A DNA stretch of 64,000 bases from Erythrobacter sp. YT30 (GTDB lineage: Bacteria; Pseudomonadota; Alphaproteobacteria; Sphingomonadales; Sphingomonadaceae). Location of the stretch: assembly GCF_001542875.1 (NCBI RefSeq), contig NZ_LMAF01000001.1:558001-622000 (forward strand), written 5' to 3'. Under the pieces are notes generated by a model, which saw only the letters and a list, made by a program, of their open reading frames with translations, searched no databases and had not been told where the DNA came from. This document shows positions 1 to 9,422 of the stretch, one piece after another (positions within the stretch are counted from its first letter, which is position 1; each line of letters begins with the position of its first letter). The translations under genes and the position numbers were made by a program.

Positions 1-206
1 GCGAGTGTCTGCGGCCCGTCCGTCCCGAAATGCAAATCAGGGACGAGCGCAATTCCCGCACCGAACAATGCCGTTGCTGCAAGGATCGCGATGGGGCGCG
101 ATAGCTGATCGCCTCCCCATGCGGCCACGAGCAGGAGCAGCAGTCCGGCCCCCGTAAGAATAAGCTCCGGAATGATCAGGTCGAAAGAGTTTGCAAGGTC
201 GAGCAT
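1..206 (-). CDS. nuoN: NADH-quinone oxidoreductase subunit N (N-terminal part)
   Basis: Only the first 68 codons are in the window; the rest lies beyond the left edge. The start ATG (206-204) shares one base with the nuoM stop (TGATG), so the two are probably translationally coupled. The visible protein begins [19 protein letters not shown] and continues with two hydrophobic stretches, as expected for the first membrane segments of NuoN. In the family this is one of three antiporter-like proton-pumping subunits of the complex I membrane arm. Its place directly after nuoM at the end of the nuo operon supports the call more than the short sequence does. Confidence 0.88.
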   Translation of the reverse strand, partial: MLDLANSFDLIIPELILTGAGLLLLLVAAWGGDQLSRPIAILAATALFGAGIALVPDLHFGTDGPQTL

Positions 207-1753
207 CAGTGTGCGCCCTCCCCTTCATAGCCTTCGGGAGCGGCCACCGCGTTCGCTGCGCTCTCCTTGGGCGCTCCCACCACCAGTTGGCTATCGCTTT
301 CAGGAGCGGCAAGGACGAGGCGTGCGTCCAGCGCTTTGATGTCTTCGCGCATGGGAGCAAGGAAGCTTTCGGGGTAAACACCCATCCACATCACCACGGC
401 AGCAATTGGCGCCATCATCGCCCATTCGCGCGCCGTAATGTCACCCATCGCAGCAGCGTCTTCGTTCTTCTGTGCGCCAAAGGCGACGCGGCGATAGAGA
501 TAGAGCATATAGGCCGCGCCAAGGATAATTCCCGTCGTGCAAACCAGCGCAACCCAGGTCGAGACTTGGTAGATACCTGCCAGCGACAGGAATTCGCCGA
601 CAAAACCGCTCGTGCCCGGAAGGCCGATGCTTGCCATGGTGAACAGTAGGAAGAACACCGCGTAATACGGCATGTTGATTGAGAGCCCGCCATACCGATC
701 AATCTCACGTGTATGGAGACGATCGTAGATCACGCCAACGCATAGGAAGAGCGCGCCCGAGACAAGACCGTGGCTCAGCATGATAATGATTGCACCTTCA
801 AGACCCTGCACGTTGAAGGCGAACAGGCCGACCGTCACAATCGCCATGTGAGCGACGCTAGAATAGGCGATCAGTTTCTTCATGTCCGCCTGCACCAGAG
901 CGACGAGCGAGGTGTAGACCACCGCCACCATCGACAGCGCGAAAACGAGCCAAGCAAACTCAGCGCTTGCGACCGGGAACATGGGTAGGCTGAAACGGAT
1001 AAAGCCGTATCCGCCAAGCTTCAGCAAAACGCCGGCAAGGATTACTGAACCCGCCGTGGGTGCCTGAACGTGAGCATCGGGTAGCCAGGTGTGGAATGGC
1101 CACATCGGTACCTTCACCGCAAAGCTCGCAAAGAATGCCAGCCACAGCCACGTCTGAGCGCCTACGGGGAAATTGTACTGCATCAGCGTTGGGATGTCCG
1201 ATGTGCCAGCGGTTGCCACCATCCAGAACATAGCGACAAGCATGAGCACCGAGCCGAGCAACGTATAGAGAAAGAATTTGTAGCTCGCGTAGATGCGGTT
1301 ATCGCCACCCCACACCCCGATAATCAGATACATCGGGATTAGGCCTGCCTCGAACATGATGTAGAACAGGAAGATATCCTGGGCTGCAAAAGTGCCGATC
1401 ATCAGCACTTCCATGAACAGGAACGCCGCCATGTATTCGCCAACGCGTTTCTGGATCGCTTCCCAGCTTGCAAGGATACAGATCGGCATCAGGAAAACGC
1501 TGAGCATGATCAGCATCAGCGCTATGCCGTCTATGCCGAGCGCGTAATTGAACCCGGCAACGAGTTCATATCGCTCCGTAAATTGCCATTGCGCACCGTC
1601 ATTGTCGAAATTAATCCACAGCAACACGCCGAGAGCGAACGTGGCTAGTGTCGACAGCAAAGCAATCAGGCGAGAGCCCTCGCCCGCAAACAGGCACGCA
1701 ATCGCGCCTGCCAGCGGCACAAGCATCATCACAGTGAGGATGGGAAAGTCCAT
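206..1753 (-). CDS. nuoM: NADH-quinone oxidoreductase subunit M
   Basis: Antiporter-like membrane subunit of complex I, 515 residues, the normal family length, with about 14 hydrophobic segments. The two charged residues known to be needed for proton pumping are visible: Glu135 in FYIMFEAGL and Lys214 in [17 protein letters not shown]. The [13 protein letters not shown] signature follows. It lies 16 bases after nuoL and overlaps the nuoN start by one base. The C-terminal tail of about 45 residues is Ala/Glu-rich and probably cytoplasmic or disordered. Start ATG at 1753 gives the family N-terminus ([14 protein letters not shown]). Confidence 0.97.
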   Translation of the reverse strand: MDFPILTVMMLVPLAGAIACLFAGEGSRLIALLSTLATFALGVLLWINFDNDGAQWQFTERYELVAGFNYALGIDGIALMLIMLSVFLMPICILASWEAIQKRVGEYMAAFLFMEVLMIGTFAAQDIFLFYIMFEAGLIPMYLIIGVWGGDNRIYASYKFFLYTLLGSVLMLVAMFWMVATAGTSDIPTLMQYNFPVGAQTWLWLAFFASFAVKVPMWPFHTWLPDAHVQAPTAGSVILAGVLLKLGGYGFIRFSLPMFPVASAEFAWLVFALSMVAVVYTSLVALVQADMKKLIAYSSVAHMAIVTVGLFAFNVQGLEGAIIIMLSHGLVSGALFLCVGVIYDRLHTREIDRYGGLSINMPYYAVFFLLFTMASIGLPGTSGFVGEFLSLAGIYQVSTWVALVCTTGIILGAAYMLYLYRRVAFGAQKNEDAAAMGDITAREWAMMAPIAAVVMWMGVYPESFLAPMREDIKALDARLVLAAPESDSQLVVGAPKESAANAVAAPEGYEGEGAH

Positions 1754-1769
1754 TGCTCTTAATTCGCCC

Positions 1770-3761
1770 CTAGAGCAGCACGTAAGTGACAGCGGCGATC
1801 AGGCCCAGAAGCATGATCAGCGCGTATGTGTAGAGATAGCCCGATTGGATCGACTTCGCGGCGACCGATCCGCGCTGGACCACGGCAGCAATACCATTGG
1901 GGCCAAAGCGATCAATCGTACCGATATCGCCCAGCTTCCAGAACTGGCGGCCAAACCAGAAAGCAGGCTTTACAAAGATGCGATCGTAAAGCTCGTCGAA
2001 GTACCATTTGCGGAACACGAAATTGTGAAGCCAGCCAAAGGTGCCAACGAACTTTGCAGGGATGTCTGGCTTTGCGATGTAGGCAAGGTAGGCGCCTGCA
2101 AAACCAAGGATCATCACGATCAGCGCCGAATACTTCACCCAGTATGGCACTGCATGCATCGCAGCGATGAGGTTCGCATTGTAGAAAACTGATCCATCCC
2201 AGAAGGCAGCATCATCGAGGAAGCTCGGCGCAAAGACTTGCCCGGCGAGCACAGCTCCAACCGTCAGCAATCCGAGCGGAACAAGCATCGTAAGCGGACT
2301 TTCGTGTGGGTGATAACCGCCTGTCGTGTCTTCGCCAGCCTCTTCGGGAGTTTTGTGAACCGAATGCTGAATATGCTCGCTCTCAATCCAGCGTGGCTTG
2401 CCCCAGAAGGTGAGGAACATCAGGCGCCAGCTGTAGAAGCTTGTAAGCAGCGCCGCAGTCACGCCGAGCCAGAATGCAGTGACCGAAAGCCCTGTGCCGC
2501 GCGCAAAGGCGACTTCAAGAATGGCATCTTTCGACCAGAAACCAGCAAAGCCAACTCCGAGGTGATAAACGCCCAGCCCTGTAATCGCGAGCGTGCCCGC
2601 CATCATCGCCCAGAAGGTTATGGGGATGTGCTTCCTAAGGCCGCCATAATACCGCATGTCCTGCTCGTGATGCATCGCGTGGATCACTGAACCTGCGCCA
2701 AGGAAAAGCAGTGCCTTGAAGAACGCGTGTGTGAACAGGTGGAACATCGCGACGCCATATGCACCGACACCTGCTGCAAAGAACATATAGCCGAGCTGCG
2801 AGCAGGTCGAATACGCGATCACGCGCTTGATATCCCACTGCGTTGTCCCGATGGTCGCGGCAAAGAAGCAGGTAGCCCCGCCAGTCACTGTCACAACCAT
2901 CAGCGCGGTTGGCGCTGTCTCAAACATGGGCGAGAGGCGGCACAGCATGAACACGCCAGCGGTAACCATGGTCGCGGCGTGGATGAGCGCGGACACAGGT
3001 GTTGGCCCCTCCATCGCATCAGGCAGCCATGTGTGGAGACCAAGCTGCGCGGATTTGCCCATCGCTCCGATGAAGAGGAGAATGCACAACACATCCATCG
3101 TCTGAAGCCGCATACCGAGGAAACCGATGGTCGCCCCGCTCATCGCTGGCGCAGCATCAAGGATTTCCGGGATCGAAGTGGTCTTGAACACCAGATACGT
3201 GCCGAAGATACCGAGCATAAAGCCGAGATCGCCCACACGGTTGACGACGAAAGCCTTGATCGCCGCTGCGCCCGCGCTGGGCTTCTTGAACCAGAAACCG
3301 ATGAGGAGATAGGAGGCGAGGCCCACGCCTTCCCAGCCAAAGAACATCTGGACGAGGTTGTCCGCCGTCACCAGCATCAACATCGCGAAGGTGAAGAGCG
3401 AGAGATAAGCGAAGAAGCGCGGCTGATCCGGGTCTTCCTCCATGTACCCCCAGGAATAAAGGTGCACGAGTGCGGAAACGGTGTTGATCACCACCAGCAT
3501 GACAGCGGTGAGAGCATCAACGCGCAGCTCCCAATCAAATGTCATCTCGCCCGATTGCACCCATTTCAGCACTGGGACGACTTCGGCAATCGCATCCCCT
3601 GTCAGGAACGCGATGAATATTGGCCAGCTAAGGATCGCGGACAGGAACAAAGCGCCCGTCGTGACTACTTTGGCGCCCGTATTTCCAAGCGCACGATTGC
3701 CGAACCCTGCGATTATCGCTGCAATCAGCGGCGCAAATACGATGATGAGGATAGGAGACAT
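1770..3761 (-). CDS. nuoL: NADH-quinone oxidoreductase subunit L
   Basis: Largest antiporter-like subunit of the complex I membrane arm, 663 residues. In the family it pumps protons and carries a long lateral helix along the arm at its C-terminus. Conserved Glu144 ([12 protein letters not shown]) and Lys236 ([19 protein letters not shown]) are present, as are the [16 protein letters not shown] signature and the final amphipathic and transmembrane helices. A His-rich hydrophilic loop occupies about residues 460-490. It sits 6 bases after nuoK and 16 bases before nuoM, within the same transcription unit. Confidence 0.97.
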   Translation of the reverse strand: MSPILIIVFAPLIAAIIAGFGNRALGNTGAKVVTTGALFLSAILSWPIFIAFLTGDAIAEVVPVLKWVQSGEMTFDWELRVDALTAVMLVVINTVSALVHLYSWGYMEEDPDQPRFFAYLSLFTFAMLMLVTADNLVQMFFGWEGVGLASYLLIGFWFKKPSAGAAAIKAFVVNRVGDLGFMLGIFGTYLVFKTTSIPEILDAAPAMSGATIGFLGMRLQTMDVLCILLFIGAMGKSAQLGLHTWLPDAMEGPTPVSALIHAATMVTAGVFMLCRLSPMFETAPTALMVVTVTGGATCFFAATIGTTQWDIKRVIAYSTCSQLGYMFFAAGVGAYGVAMFHLFTHAFFKALLFLGAGSVIHAMHHEQDMRYYGGLRKHIPITFWAMMAGTLAITGLGVYHLGVGFAGFWSKDAILEVAFARGTGLSVTAFWLGVTAALLTSFYSWRLMFLTFWGKPRWIESEHIQHSVHKTPEEAGEDTTGGYHPHESPLTMLVPLGLLTVGAVLAGQVFAPSFLDDAAFWDGSVFYNANLIAAMHAVPYWVKYSALIVMILGFAGAYLAYIAKPDIPAKFVGTFGWLHNFVFRKWYFDELYDRIFVKPAFWFGRQFWKLGDIGTIDRFGPNGIAAVVQRGSVAAKSIQSGYLYTYALIMLLGLIAAVTYVLL

Positions 3762-3767
3762 GCGCGC

Positions 3768-4073
3768 TTATCCCTTCATCTGGTTCACATCATCGACCGC
3801 GATGGTGCCGCGGCCGCGATAATAGATGACCAAGATGGCAAGCCCGATCGCAGCCTCTGCAGCCGCCACAGTCAGCACCATCATCGCGAAGATCTGCCCT
3901 GTCAGGTCGTTCATAAATGCACTGAAAGCGACGAGGTTGATGTTCACGCTCAACAGAATGAGCTCAACCGACATCAGGATCACGATCACGTTCTTGCGAT
4001 TGATGAAGATACCCAGCACGCCAAGCACGAAAAGGATCGCGCCCACGACAAGATAGTGTTCGATGCCAATCAT
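3768..4073 (-). CDS. nuoK: NADH-quinone oxidoreductase subunit K
   Basis: Small membrane subunit of complex I, 101 residues with three hydrophobic helices, standard size. The two membrane glutamates important for proton translocation in the family are seen at Glu37 ([12 protein letters not shown]) and Glu73 ([13 protein letters not shown]). The gene begins at ATG 4073 ([15 protein letters not shown]). It is separated from nuoJ by 46 bases that contain a dispersed-repeat-like sequence, the only notable break in this part of the operon. Confidence 0.97.
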   Translation of the reverse strand: MIGIEHYLVVGAILFVLGVLGIFINRKNVIVILMSVELILLSVNINLVAFSAFMNDLTGQIFAMMVLTVAAAEAAIGLAILVIYYRGRGTIAVDDVNQMKG

Positions 4074-4100
4074 GTGCGAAGCACTCCGCTGATCCGCTCA

Positions 4101-4118
4101 TCCTGAGCTTGTCGAAGG
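4101..4118. repeat. Short dispersed repeat-like element (TCCTGAGCTTGTCGAAGG)
   Basis: The 18 bases TCCTGAGCTTGTCGAAGG lie in the gap between nuoJ and nuoK. From memory, this string and its reverse complement (CCTTCGACAAGCTCAGGA) recur in intergenic DNA of many sphingomonad and related genomes. No second intergenic copy was found in this window; a partial match near 54920 is coding. It may be part of a small repeat or hairpin family, but that cannot be confirmed from one copy. Confidence 0.45.
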
Positions 4119-4119
4119 G

Positions 4120-4746
4120 TCACAGCTCAACCCCCTCGCCGATGGTCGGCCGCTTCATGACTGTAGCCTCGTCCGGGCGACGGCTGATCTGCTTGCCAAT
4201 ATCCTGACGTCCGCGTGCGCCCGGTTTCGGCGCGCGGTGAGTCAAGACAATCGCACCAATCATCGCGACCAGCAGGATGATCCCGGCAATCTCAAACAGC
4301 AGGATATAGCGTCCGTAAAGCAGGCGCCCGATGGCCTCGATATTGCTTTCGCCAAGGTTCTGCGCTGCATCATTGGCCGCCGCATCGCCCAATTCCAGCC
4401 CACCCGCGCCATAGACACCCAGCGCAAGGCCGAGTTCAGCGAGCAGAATAAGCGCCATCGCGATGCCCAGCGGGAAATTCTTCACAAGCCCCGCGCGCAT
4501 TGCGGCAAAATCGATGTCGAGCATCATCACCACGAACAGGAACAACACCGCGACCGCGCCGACATAAACGATCACCAGCAGCATCGCGATAAACTCAGCG
4601 CCGACGATCACCATCAGGCCCGCCGCGTTGAAAAACGCGAGGATCAACCACAGCACAGAGTGCACCGGGTTGCGGGAAAGGATGACCATCACCGCGCTTG
4701 CGACAACGATGGCTGCAAAAAGGTAGAAGGCGAGTGCCTGTATCAT
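4120..4746 (-). CDS. nuoJ: NADH-quinone oxidoreductase subunit J
   Basis: Membrane subunit of complex I, 208 residues with five hydrophobic segments followed by a hydrophilic C-terminal tail of about 40 residues. The family signature VYVGAVAVLFLFVVMML (third helix, a flexible hinge between quinone chemistry and proton channels in known structures) is visible at about residues 60-76. Start ATG at 4746 gives MIQALAFYLFAAIVVASAV. The gap to nuoI (about 140 bases) holds no recognisable gene or hairpin. Confidence 0.96.
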   Translation of the reverse strand: MIQALAFYLFAAIVVASAVMVILSRNPVHSVLWLILAFFNAAGLMVIVGAEFIAMLLVIVYVGAVAVLFLFVVMMLDIDFAAMRAGLVKNFPLGIAMALILLAELGLALGVYGAGGLELGDAAANDAAQNLGESNIEAIGRLLYGRYILLFEIAGIILLVAMIGAIVLTHRAPKPGARGRQDIGKQISRRPDEATVMKRPTIGEGVEL

Positions 4747-4887
4747 GGTGAGTTATCCGCGGATGACCCTGCAAAAGCAGTGATCTTGAGCGGCAATCTG
4801 ATCCCTTTGTAATCCCTCGAAACCGACCCTTTAGCGAACGCTGGTTGGCCGGAATCGCTTGTCCCTGTTGTGTTTCGCGAGAGGCCC

Positions 4888-5376
4888 CTAGCGGTAGGGA
4901 GCGTCCGCTTCAAGATTGGCCGCGATGGCCCGTTCCCATTTGTCACCGTTTGCGAGCAGTTTTGCCTTGTCGTAAAGCAATTCTTCCCGCGTTTCGGTGG
5001 CGTATTCGAAGTTTGGACCCTCAACGATGGCATCCACCGGGCACGCCTCTTGGCAGAAACCGCAATAGATGCACTTCGTCATGTCGATGTCATAACGAGT
5101 GGTGCGGCGGCTGCCGTCCTCGCGCGGTTCGGATTCGATGGTGATCGCCTGCGCCGGGCAGACGGCCTCGCACAGTTTGCACGCAATGCAGCGCTCTTCG
5201 CCATTGGGATAACGACGCAGCGCATGCTCCCCGCGAAAACGCGGGCTGAGCGGTGATTTTTCAAATGGATAGTTGATCGTCACTTTGGGCTTGAAGAAGT
5301 ACTTCAAGGTCAGCGCGTGCGCTTTAACAAATTCGTAGAGGGTGAACGATTTGAGAAGCTGTGTTGCGGTTGTCAT
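4888..5376 (-). CDS. nuoI: NADH-quinone oxidoreductase subunit I (2x[4Fe-4S])
   Basis: Peripheral-arm subunit carrying the last two tetranuclear clusters (N6a and N6b) before the quinone site. With the start at ATG 5376 it is 162 residues, the usual alphaproteobacterial length. An upstream in-frame start at 5412 would add 12 residues unlike the family. The eight ligand cysteines are at 63, 66, 69, 73 ([12 protein letters not shown]) and 102, 105, 108, 112 ([12 protein letters not shown]). The start overlaps the stop of the preceding small gene as ATGA, which points to coupled translation. Confidence 0.96.
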   Translation of the reverse strand: MTTATQLLKSFTLYEFVKAHALTLKYFFKPKVTINYPFEKSPLSPRFRGEHALRRYPNGEERCIACKLCEAVCPAQAITIESEPREDGSRRTTRYDIDMTKCIYCGFCQEACPVDAIVEGPNFEYATETREELLYDKAKLLANGDKWERAIAANLEADAPYR

Positions 5377-5750
5377 GCCAGATCGACCTTTTCTATTTCC
5401 TGCGTCGAACAAGTCGCATCGCCTTGGGCTTCAATAATGCCTTCTCCTTCCCGGCTACGATAATCAACCACCATCCATGTAACTTCCAATGAATCGGATT
5501 TGAAAATCAGTTGCAGTTGGGAGGCGGGGAGACCGCGATAATTTGCAAGAAGAAGCCTGCTACCATCATTCTGAATACGATTGCTCTGTTCAATCGCACC
5601 CTCGAAGGGGCCGCCCGCTCCCACAAAGCCTTTGTCACTCACAGAGATCGTAAACGAGACGTCTCGCTCTTGCTGGAGCAAGCCAGAGGATTCCATTCCA
5701 TTGCAACTCAGAACTAGCGAGTACGAGGCGAGGATTGGTGCAATAATCAT
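5373..5750 (-). CDS. Hypothetical lipoprotein-like protein inside the nuo operon
   Basis: A 125-residue protein of unknown function inserted between nuoH and nuoI. I do not recognise the family. The N-terminus ([18 protein letters not shown]) has a short hydrophobic run ending in Cys16, so it may be an exported lipoprotein, though the lipobox (VLSC) is imperfect. The rest is hydrophilic and predicted mostly beta. It overlaps both neighbours as ATGA (nuoH stop at 5747, nuoI start at 5376), good evidence that it is a translated member of the operon and not a chance ORF. A link to complex I is inferred from position only. Confidence 0.72.
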   Translation of the reverse strand: MIIAPILASYSLVLSCNGMESSGLLQQERDVSFTISVSDKGFVGAGGPFEGAIEQSNRIQNDGSRLLLANYRGLPASQLQLIFKSDSLEVTWMVVDYRSREGEGIIEAQGDATCSTQEIEKVDLA

Positions 5751-6793
5751 CCGAAATGCCCCGTCGCCATCAGATAGCCGCTAATCGCTGCGACAAACAG
5801 CAGGCTCATCGGAAGGAAGACCTTCCAGCCAAGCCGCATCAGCTGGTCATAGCGATAGCGCGGCACGGTCGCCCAAATCCAGCTGAAGACGAGGAAGAAG
5901 CCGAAGGTTTTGAGCAGGAACCATACGATCCCCGGCACATAGTAAAGCGGCGCCCATTCAACAGGCGGCAGCCACCCGCCGACAAACAGCAGAGTGCACA
6001 GCGAGCACATCAAGAGAATGTTTGCGTATTCGCCTAGCCAGAACAGCGCGAAGCTCATCGAGGAGTATTCGGTCTGGTAGCCCGCAACCAGCTCCGATTC
6101 CGCCTCAGTCAAATCGAACGGCGCGCGCGCGGTCTCTGCCAAAGCCGAGATGAAGAACACCACAAACATCGGGAACATCAGCGGGTTGAAGAAGAATCCG
6201 TTGACGATGCCCAGCCCGTGCCCGCGTTGAGCCTCGACAATACCGCTCATATTGAACGTGCCTGCCCAAAGGACGACGCAGACGAGGATAAAGCCGATGG
6301 AGACCTCGTAAGAGATCATTTGCGCGGCGGCCCGCATCGCGGAGAAAAACGGGTATTTGGAGTTCGATGCCCACCCGCTCATCACGACGCCGTAAACGCC
6401 AAGAGAGCTGATCGCGAGGATGTAGAGCAGGCCGACATTGATATCGGCGAGCACCACTCCCGCATCAAACGGGATCACCGCCCATGCGGCGAGCGCGACG
6501 GTGAATGTGATGATCGGCGCAAGGAGGAAAATGCCCTTGTTGGCCGCGCTCGGAATGATGGTTTCTTGCAAAAAGACCTTCAGGCCATCTGCAAAGGATT
6601 GGAGCAGGCCAAACGGCCCCACCACATTGGGACCACGCCGAAGCATAACCGCGCCAAGAACCTTTCGGTCAACGTAAATGACCATCGCCACCGCAAGCAT
6701 CAGCGGCAGAGCGATGAGGAGGATGCCCGCAATTGTCGCGACAGTCCATGCGGCCTCATAAGGCAGGCCAAATGATTGGAAGAAATCGGTCAC
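5747..6793 (-). CDS. nuoH: NADH-quinone oxidoreductase subunit H
   Basis: Membrane subunit at the junction of the two arms of complex I, forming part of the quinone-binding chamber. It has 348 residues with eight or more hydrophobic helices, family length. Signatures include [21 protein letters not shown] near residues 40-60, and [21 protein letters not shown] near residue 220, with the acidic residues lining the proton and quinone path. The start is GTG at 6793, one base after the stop of the 47-residue gene upstream. The stop overlaps the next gene as ATGA. Confidence 0.96.
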   Translation of the reverse strand: MTDFFQSFGLPYEAAWTVATIAGILLIALPLMLAVAMVIYVDRKVLGAVMLRRGPNVVGPFGLLQSFADGLKVFLQETIIPSAANKGIFLLAPIITFTVALAAWAVIPFDAGVVLADINVGLLYILAISSLGVYGVVMSGWASNSKYPFFSAMRAAAQMISYEVSIGFILVCVVLWAGTFNMSGIVEAQRGHGLGIVNGFFFNPLMFPMFVVFFISALAETARAPFDLTEAESELVAGYQTEYSSMSFALFWLGEYANILLMCSLCTLLFVGGWLPPVEWAPLYYVPGIVWFLLKTFGFFLVFSWIWATVPRYRYDQLMRLGWKVFLPMSLLFVAAISGYLMATGHFG

Positions 6794-6794
6794 A

Positions 6795-6938
6795 TCAGAT
6801 CTCGTGAATTATCAAGAATGTCACCGCCACTATAATCAGCAGCACCACAACAGAGCAGCCAAACCAAGCCCAGCCTGGCAACTTCTTTCGGACTTCGTGC
6901 CAGTCTATGCTCGCTAGGGCAGACAGTAGCTCGGACAT
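6795..6938 (-). CDS. Small single-pass membrane protein between nuoG and nuoH
   Basis: A 47-codon ORF read directly from the sequence: ATG at 6938, TGA at 6797-6795. The protein starts [20 protein letters not shown], then has one strongly hydrophobic helix (about residues 22-44) and ends FLIIHEI. It fills the whole gap between nuoG (stop 6942, 3 bases away) and nuoH (GTG start, 1 base away), which is unlikely for a non-coding spacer. Function is unknown. By analogy with small accessory subunits it could be a complex I stabiliser, but nothing in the sequence shows that. Confidence 0.62.
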   Translation of the reverse strand: MSELLSALASIDWHEVRKKLPGWAWFGCSVVVLLIIVAVTFLIIHEI

Positions 6939-6941
6939 AGC

Positions 6942-8957
6942 TCACTCCGCAGCCTCCTTGATCTCATCGGCGTGGAGCAATTCAGCCGAGCATTGCTGCA
7001 TTACCGAACTCGCACGGGCGATCGGATTGGTGAGGTAAAAGTCCGCAATAGGATAGGACGTGATTGCGCCTTCTGCCTTCGCAGATCTGTCGGCTTTTGG
7101 AAGCGCGCCGTAATCCGCCAGACCCTCTTCGCCCAAAGCAGGCACTTCGCGGATCATCGCGGTTTGCAATTCGCCAAAACTGTCAAAGCCCACATTCACG
7201 CCCAACACATCGGCAAGTGCGCGCAGGATTGTCCAATCCTCGCGGGCATCTCCGGGCGCAAACACCGCTTTTTCCGCGAATTGCACGCGGCCTTCGGTGT
7301 TGACGTAGGTCCCGTCCTTCTCGGCGTAGGAGGCCGCAGGCAGGATCACGTCTGCAGCGTGCGCGCCTTTATCGCCATGGTGGCCGATATAAACTTTCAA
7401 GCTGTCGGCGAATGGCGCGTGGTCCATTTCATCCGCGCCGAGGCTCAGAAGCACTTTCGGCTTCGCGCTCGCAATCTCCGCCATGCCGCCCGGCACAATG
7501 AAATCGAGCATCAGCGATCCCATGCGCGCTGCGCTCATGTGAAGGACGTTGAAGCCGTTCCAACCGTCTTTCACGAGGCCGAACTTGTCGACCAGCTTCA
7601 AGGCCACGCCCAGTGCACCTTTGGCCAATGCCGCGCCGCCGAGGATAACCGCAGGACGCTCCGCCGCCTTCATCGCATCGCCCAATTCCTTGGGCACGCG
7701 GTTCAGGACTTTCAGATCTTCGCCAAGGAATGTCGTTGGATAGGTCGTCTCCCATTCCGGGCCGACCACAAAGACTTTTGCACCTTGTTTCACAGCCTTG
7801 CGCAGGCGAGCATTCACCAGCGCCGCTTCCCAGCGGATGTGCGAGCCGACAATCAAAATGCAATCAGCGGTTTCAATTCCGGCAAAGGTCGAATTGAAAT
7901 TCACTGCTGCGGTGTTCGACACGTCGTAGGTCATGCCCGTCTGACGCGCTTCGAGCAGGCTTGAACCGCTCGCTTTCAGGAGGGTTTTCGCGGCAAACAT
8001 CGTCTCGCAATCGACCATATCGCCAGCGACAGCCGCGATGCTCGATGTGTCGGAGCCGAGCGCCGATTTGATCGTCTCGAACGCCTCGTTCCAGTCCGCA
8101 GGCATCAACTTACCGTCGCGACGGACGAAAACCTTGTCCAGGCGGCGCTTTGTGAGGCCATCGACCTGATAGCGGCCTTTGTCTGATAGCCACTCATCAT
8201 TCACATCGTCATTGATGCGTGGAAGCGCGCGCATGACTTCGCGGCCCTTCGAATGAAGGGAGATATTGGCGCCAACCGCATCGGACACATCAATGCTGAG
8301 CGTCCGCTTCAATTCCCACGGACGCGCTTCGAAAGCGTAGGGCCGTGACGTCAAAGCGCCGACTGGGCACAGATCAATCACATTGGCAGAAAGCTCGTGT
8401 GCAGCGGCCTGTTCGAGATAGGTCGTGATCTGCATGTCTTCGCCGCGATACAGCGCGCCGATTTCATCAACGCCGGCAATTTCTTCAGAGAAGCGCACGC
8501 AGCGCGTGCAGTGAATGCAGCGCGTCATCACCGTCTTGATGAGAGGCCCCATGTACTTCTCTGTAACCGCACGGCGGTGTTCCTTGGTCCGCGAGACGCC
8601 TTTGCCATAGGTCATCGACTGGTCTTGCAGATCGCACTCGCCGCCCTGATCGCAAATCGGGCAATCCAATGGGTGGTTGATAAGGAGAAACTCCATCACC
8701 CCTTCGCGTGCCTTTTTGACCATCGGCGTATCGGTGCGGATTTCCTGACCATCGCTAGCAGGAAGCGCACAGCTTGCCTGAGGCTTTGGCGGCCCCGGCT
8801 TCACTTCGACAAGGCACATCCGGCAGTTACCAGCGATACTTAGGCGTTCGTGGTAACAAAAACGCGGGATTTCTTTACCAGCAAGCTCGCAAGCCTGAAG
8901 GACAGTCGCCCCCGCCGGGACTTCGATTTCTTCGCCGTCTACGGTGACTTTAGGCAT
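6942..8957 (-). CDS. nuoG: NADH-quinone oxidoreductase subunit G
   Basis: Largest peripheral-arm subunit of complex I, 671 residues, the shorter alphaproteobacterial/mitochondrial type. The N-terminal ferredoxin domain has [2Fe-2S] ligands Cys34, 45, 48 and 63. The next cluster uses His95, Cys99, Cys102 and Cys108 (HPLDCPICDQGGEC). The third uses Cys147, 150, 153 and 197. The remaining 450 residues form the molybdopterin-oxidoreductase-like domain, which in this family no longer binds the cofactor. The additional N7 cluster motif of the E. coli type was not seen. Start ATG 8957 follows the preceding TAG directly. Confidence 0.96.
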   Translation of the reverse strand: MPKVTVDGEEIEVPAGATVLQACELAGKEIPRFCYHERLSIAGNCRMCLVEVKPGPPKPQASCALPASDGQEIRTDTPMVKKAREGVMEFLLINHPLDCPICDQGGECDLQDQSMTYGKGVSRTKEHRRAVTEKYMGPLIKTVMTRCIHCTRCVRFSEEIAGVDEIGALYRGEDMQITTYLEQAAAHELSANVIDLCPVGALTSRPYAFEARPWELKRTLSIDVSDAVGANISLHSKGREVMRALPRINDDVNDEWLSDKGRYQVDGLTKRRLDKVFVRRDGKLMPADWNEAFETIKSALGSDTSSIAAVAGDMVDCETMFAAKTLLKASGSSLLEARQTGMTYDVSNTAAVNFNSTFAGIETADCILIVGSHIRWEAALVNARLRKAVKQGAKVFVVGPEWETTYPTTFLGEDLKVLNRVPKELGDAMKAAERPAVILGGAALAKGALGVALKLVDKFGLVKDGWNGFNVLHMSAARMGSLMLDFIVPGGMAEIASAKPKVLLSLGADEMDHAPFADSLKVYIGHHGDKGAHAADVILPAASYAEKDGTYVNTEGRVQFAEKAVFAPGDAREDWTILRALADVLGVNVGFDSFGELQTAMIREVPALGEEGLADYGALPKADRSAKAEGAITSYPIADFYLTNPIARASSVMQQCSAELLHADEIKEAAE

Positions 8958-9422
8958 CTAACTTCCTACCGCACATCGGACCGCGCTCATGCGCTTGGCA
9001 TCCATGATTTTCTCCCAACCAAACGCGCGCTCGGTGGCGCCGTTTTGCTGGTAATCCTGAAGGCGATCCCATGCCTCTTCGAGCGTCGGCTCGTGCCCTT
9101 CAGGCACGTACCAAAAGACGAGGTGCGCTTCATTGGCGTCCTCGAACCATTTGTCTTTGCCCCGATAGAACTTCTCATGGAGCGTGTTGAACACAAAGTG
9201 CTCCAGCGACGCAGCGTCTTCCCAGACGGACAGATTGACTGCCATGTCATCGCCAATGCGGAAATTGGTCGCGTTGTTGCTATCGTCTTTGAGCCGCCAG
9301 ACGAATCCTGGACTGCGCTCGGCAATGCCATTCACCAAATCAAGGTTGTCCATGAAACCGGCCATGCGCGGGTCGTCGGTCGGGTATTTAAAACGACCGA
9401 TATTGAGTTCGGCGATGTGCAT
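8958..9422 (-). CDS. DUF3291 domain protein inside the nuo operon
   Basis: A 154-residue protein between nuoF and nuoG. It matches my memory of DUF3291: an N-terminal [14 protein letters not shown] strand, the MDNLDLVNGIAERSPGFVWR segment, SVWEDAASLEHFVF, and a trailing aromatic-rich region (FWYVPEGHEPTLEEAWDRL). The family resembles ferredoxin-like antibiotic-biosynthesis-monooxygenase folds and has no settled function. ATG at 9422 shares one base with the nuoF stop (TGATG); an in-frame GTG lies one codon earlier at 9425. The stop is immediately followed by nuoG, so it is co-transcribed. A role in complex I is only positional inference. Confidence 0.85.
   Translation of the reverse strand: MHIAELNIGRFKYPTDDPRMAGFMDNLDLVNGIAERSPGFVWRLKDDSNNATNFRIGDDMAVNLSVWEDAASLEHFVFNTLHEKFYRGKDKWFEDANEAHLVFWYVPEGHEPTLEEAWDRLQDYQQNGATERAFGWEKIMDAKRMSAVRCAVGS

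Noticed and set aside
2727-4106. 459-codon plus-strand ORF opposite nuoL and nuoK
   Set aside because: It is antisense to clear complex I genes. Its protein is His/Arg/Asp-rich low complexity with no family features, an effect of third-position bias.
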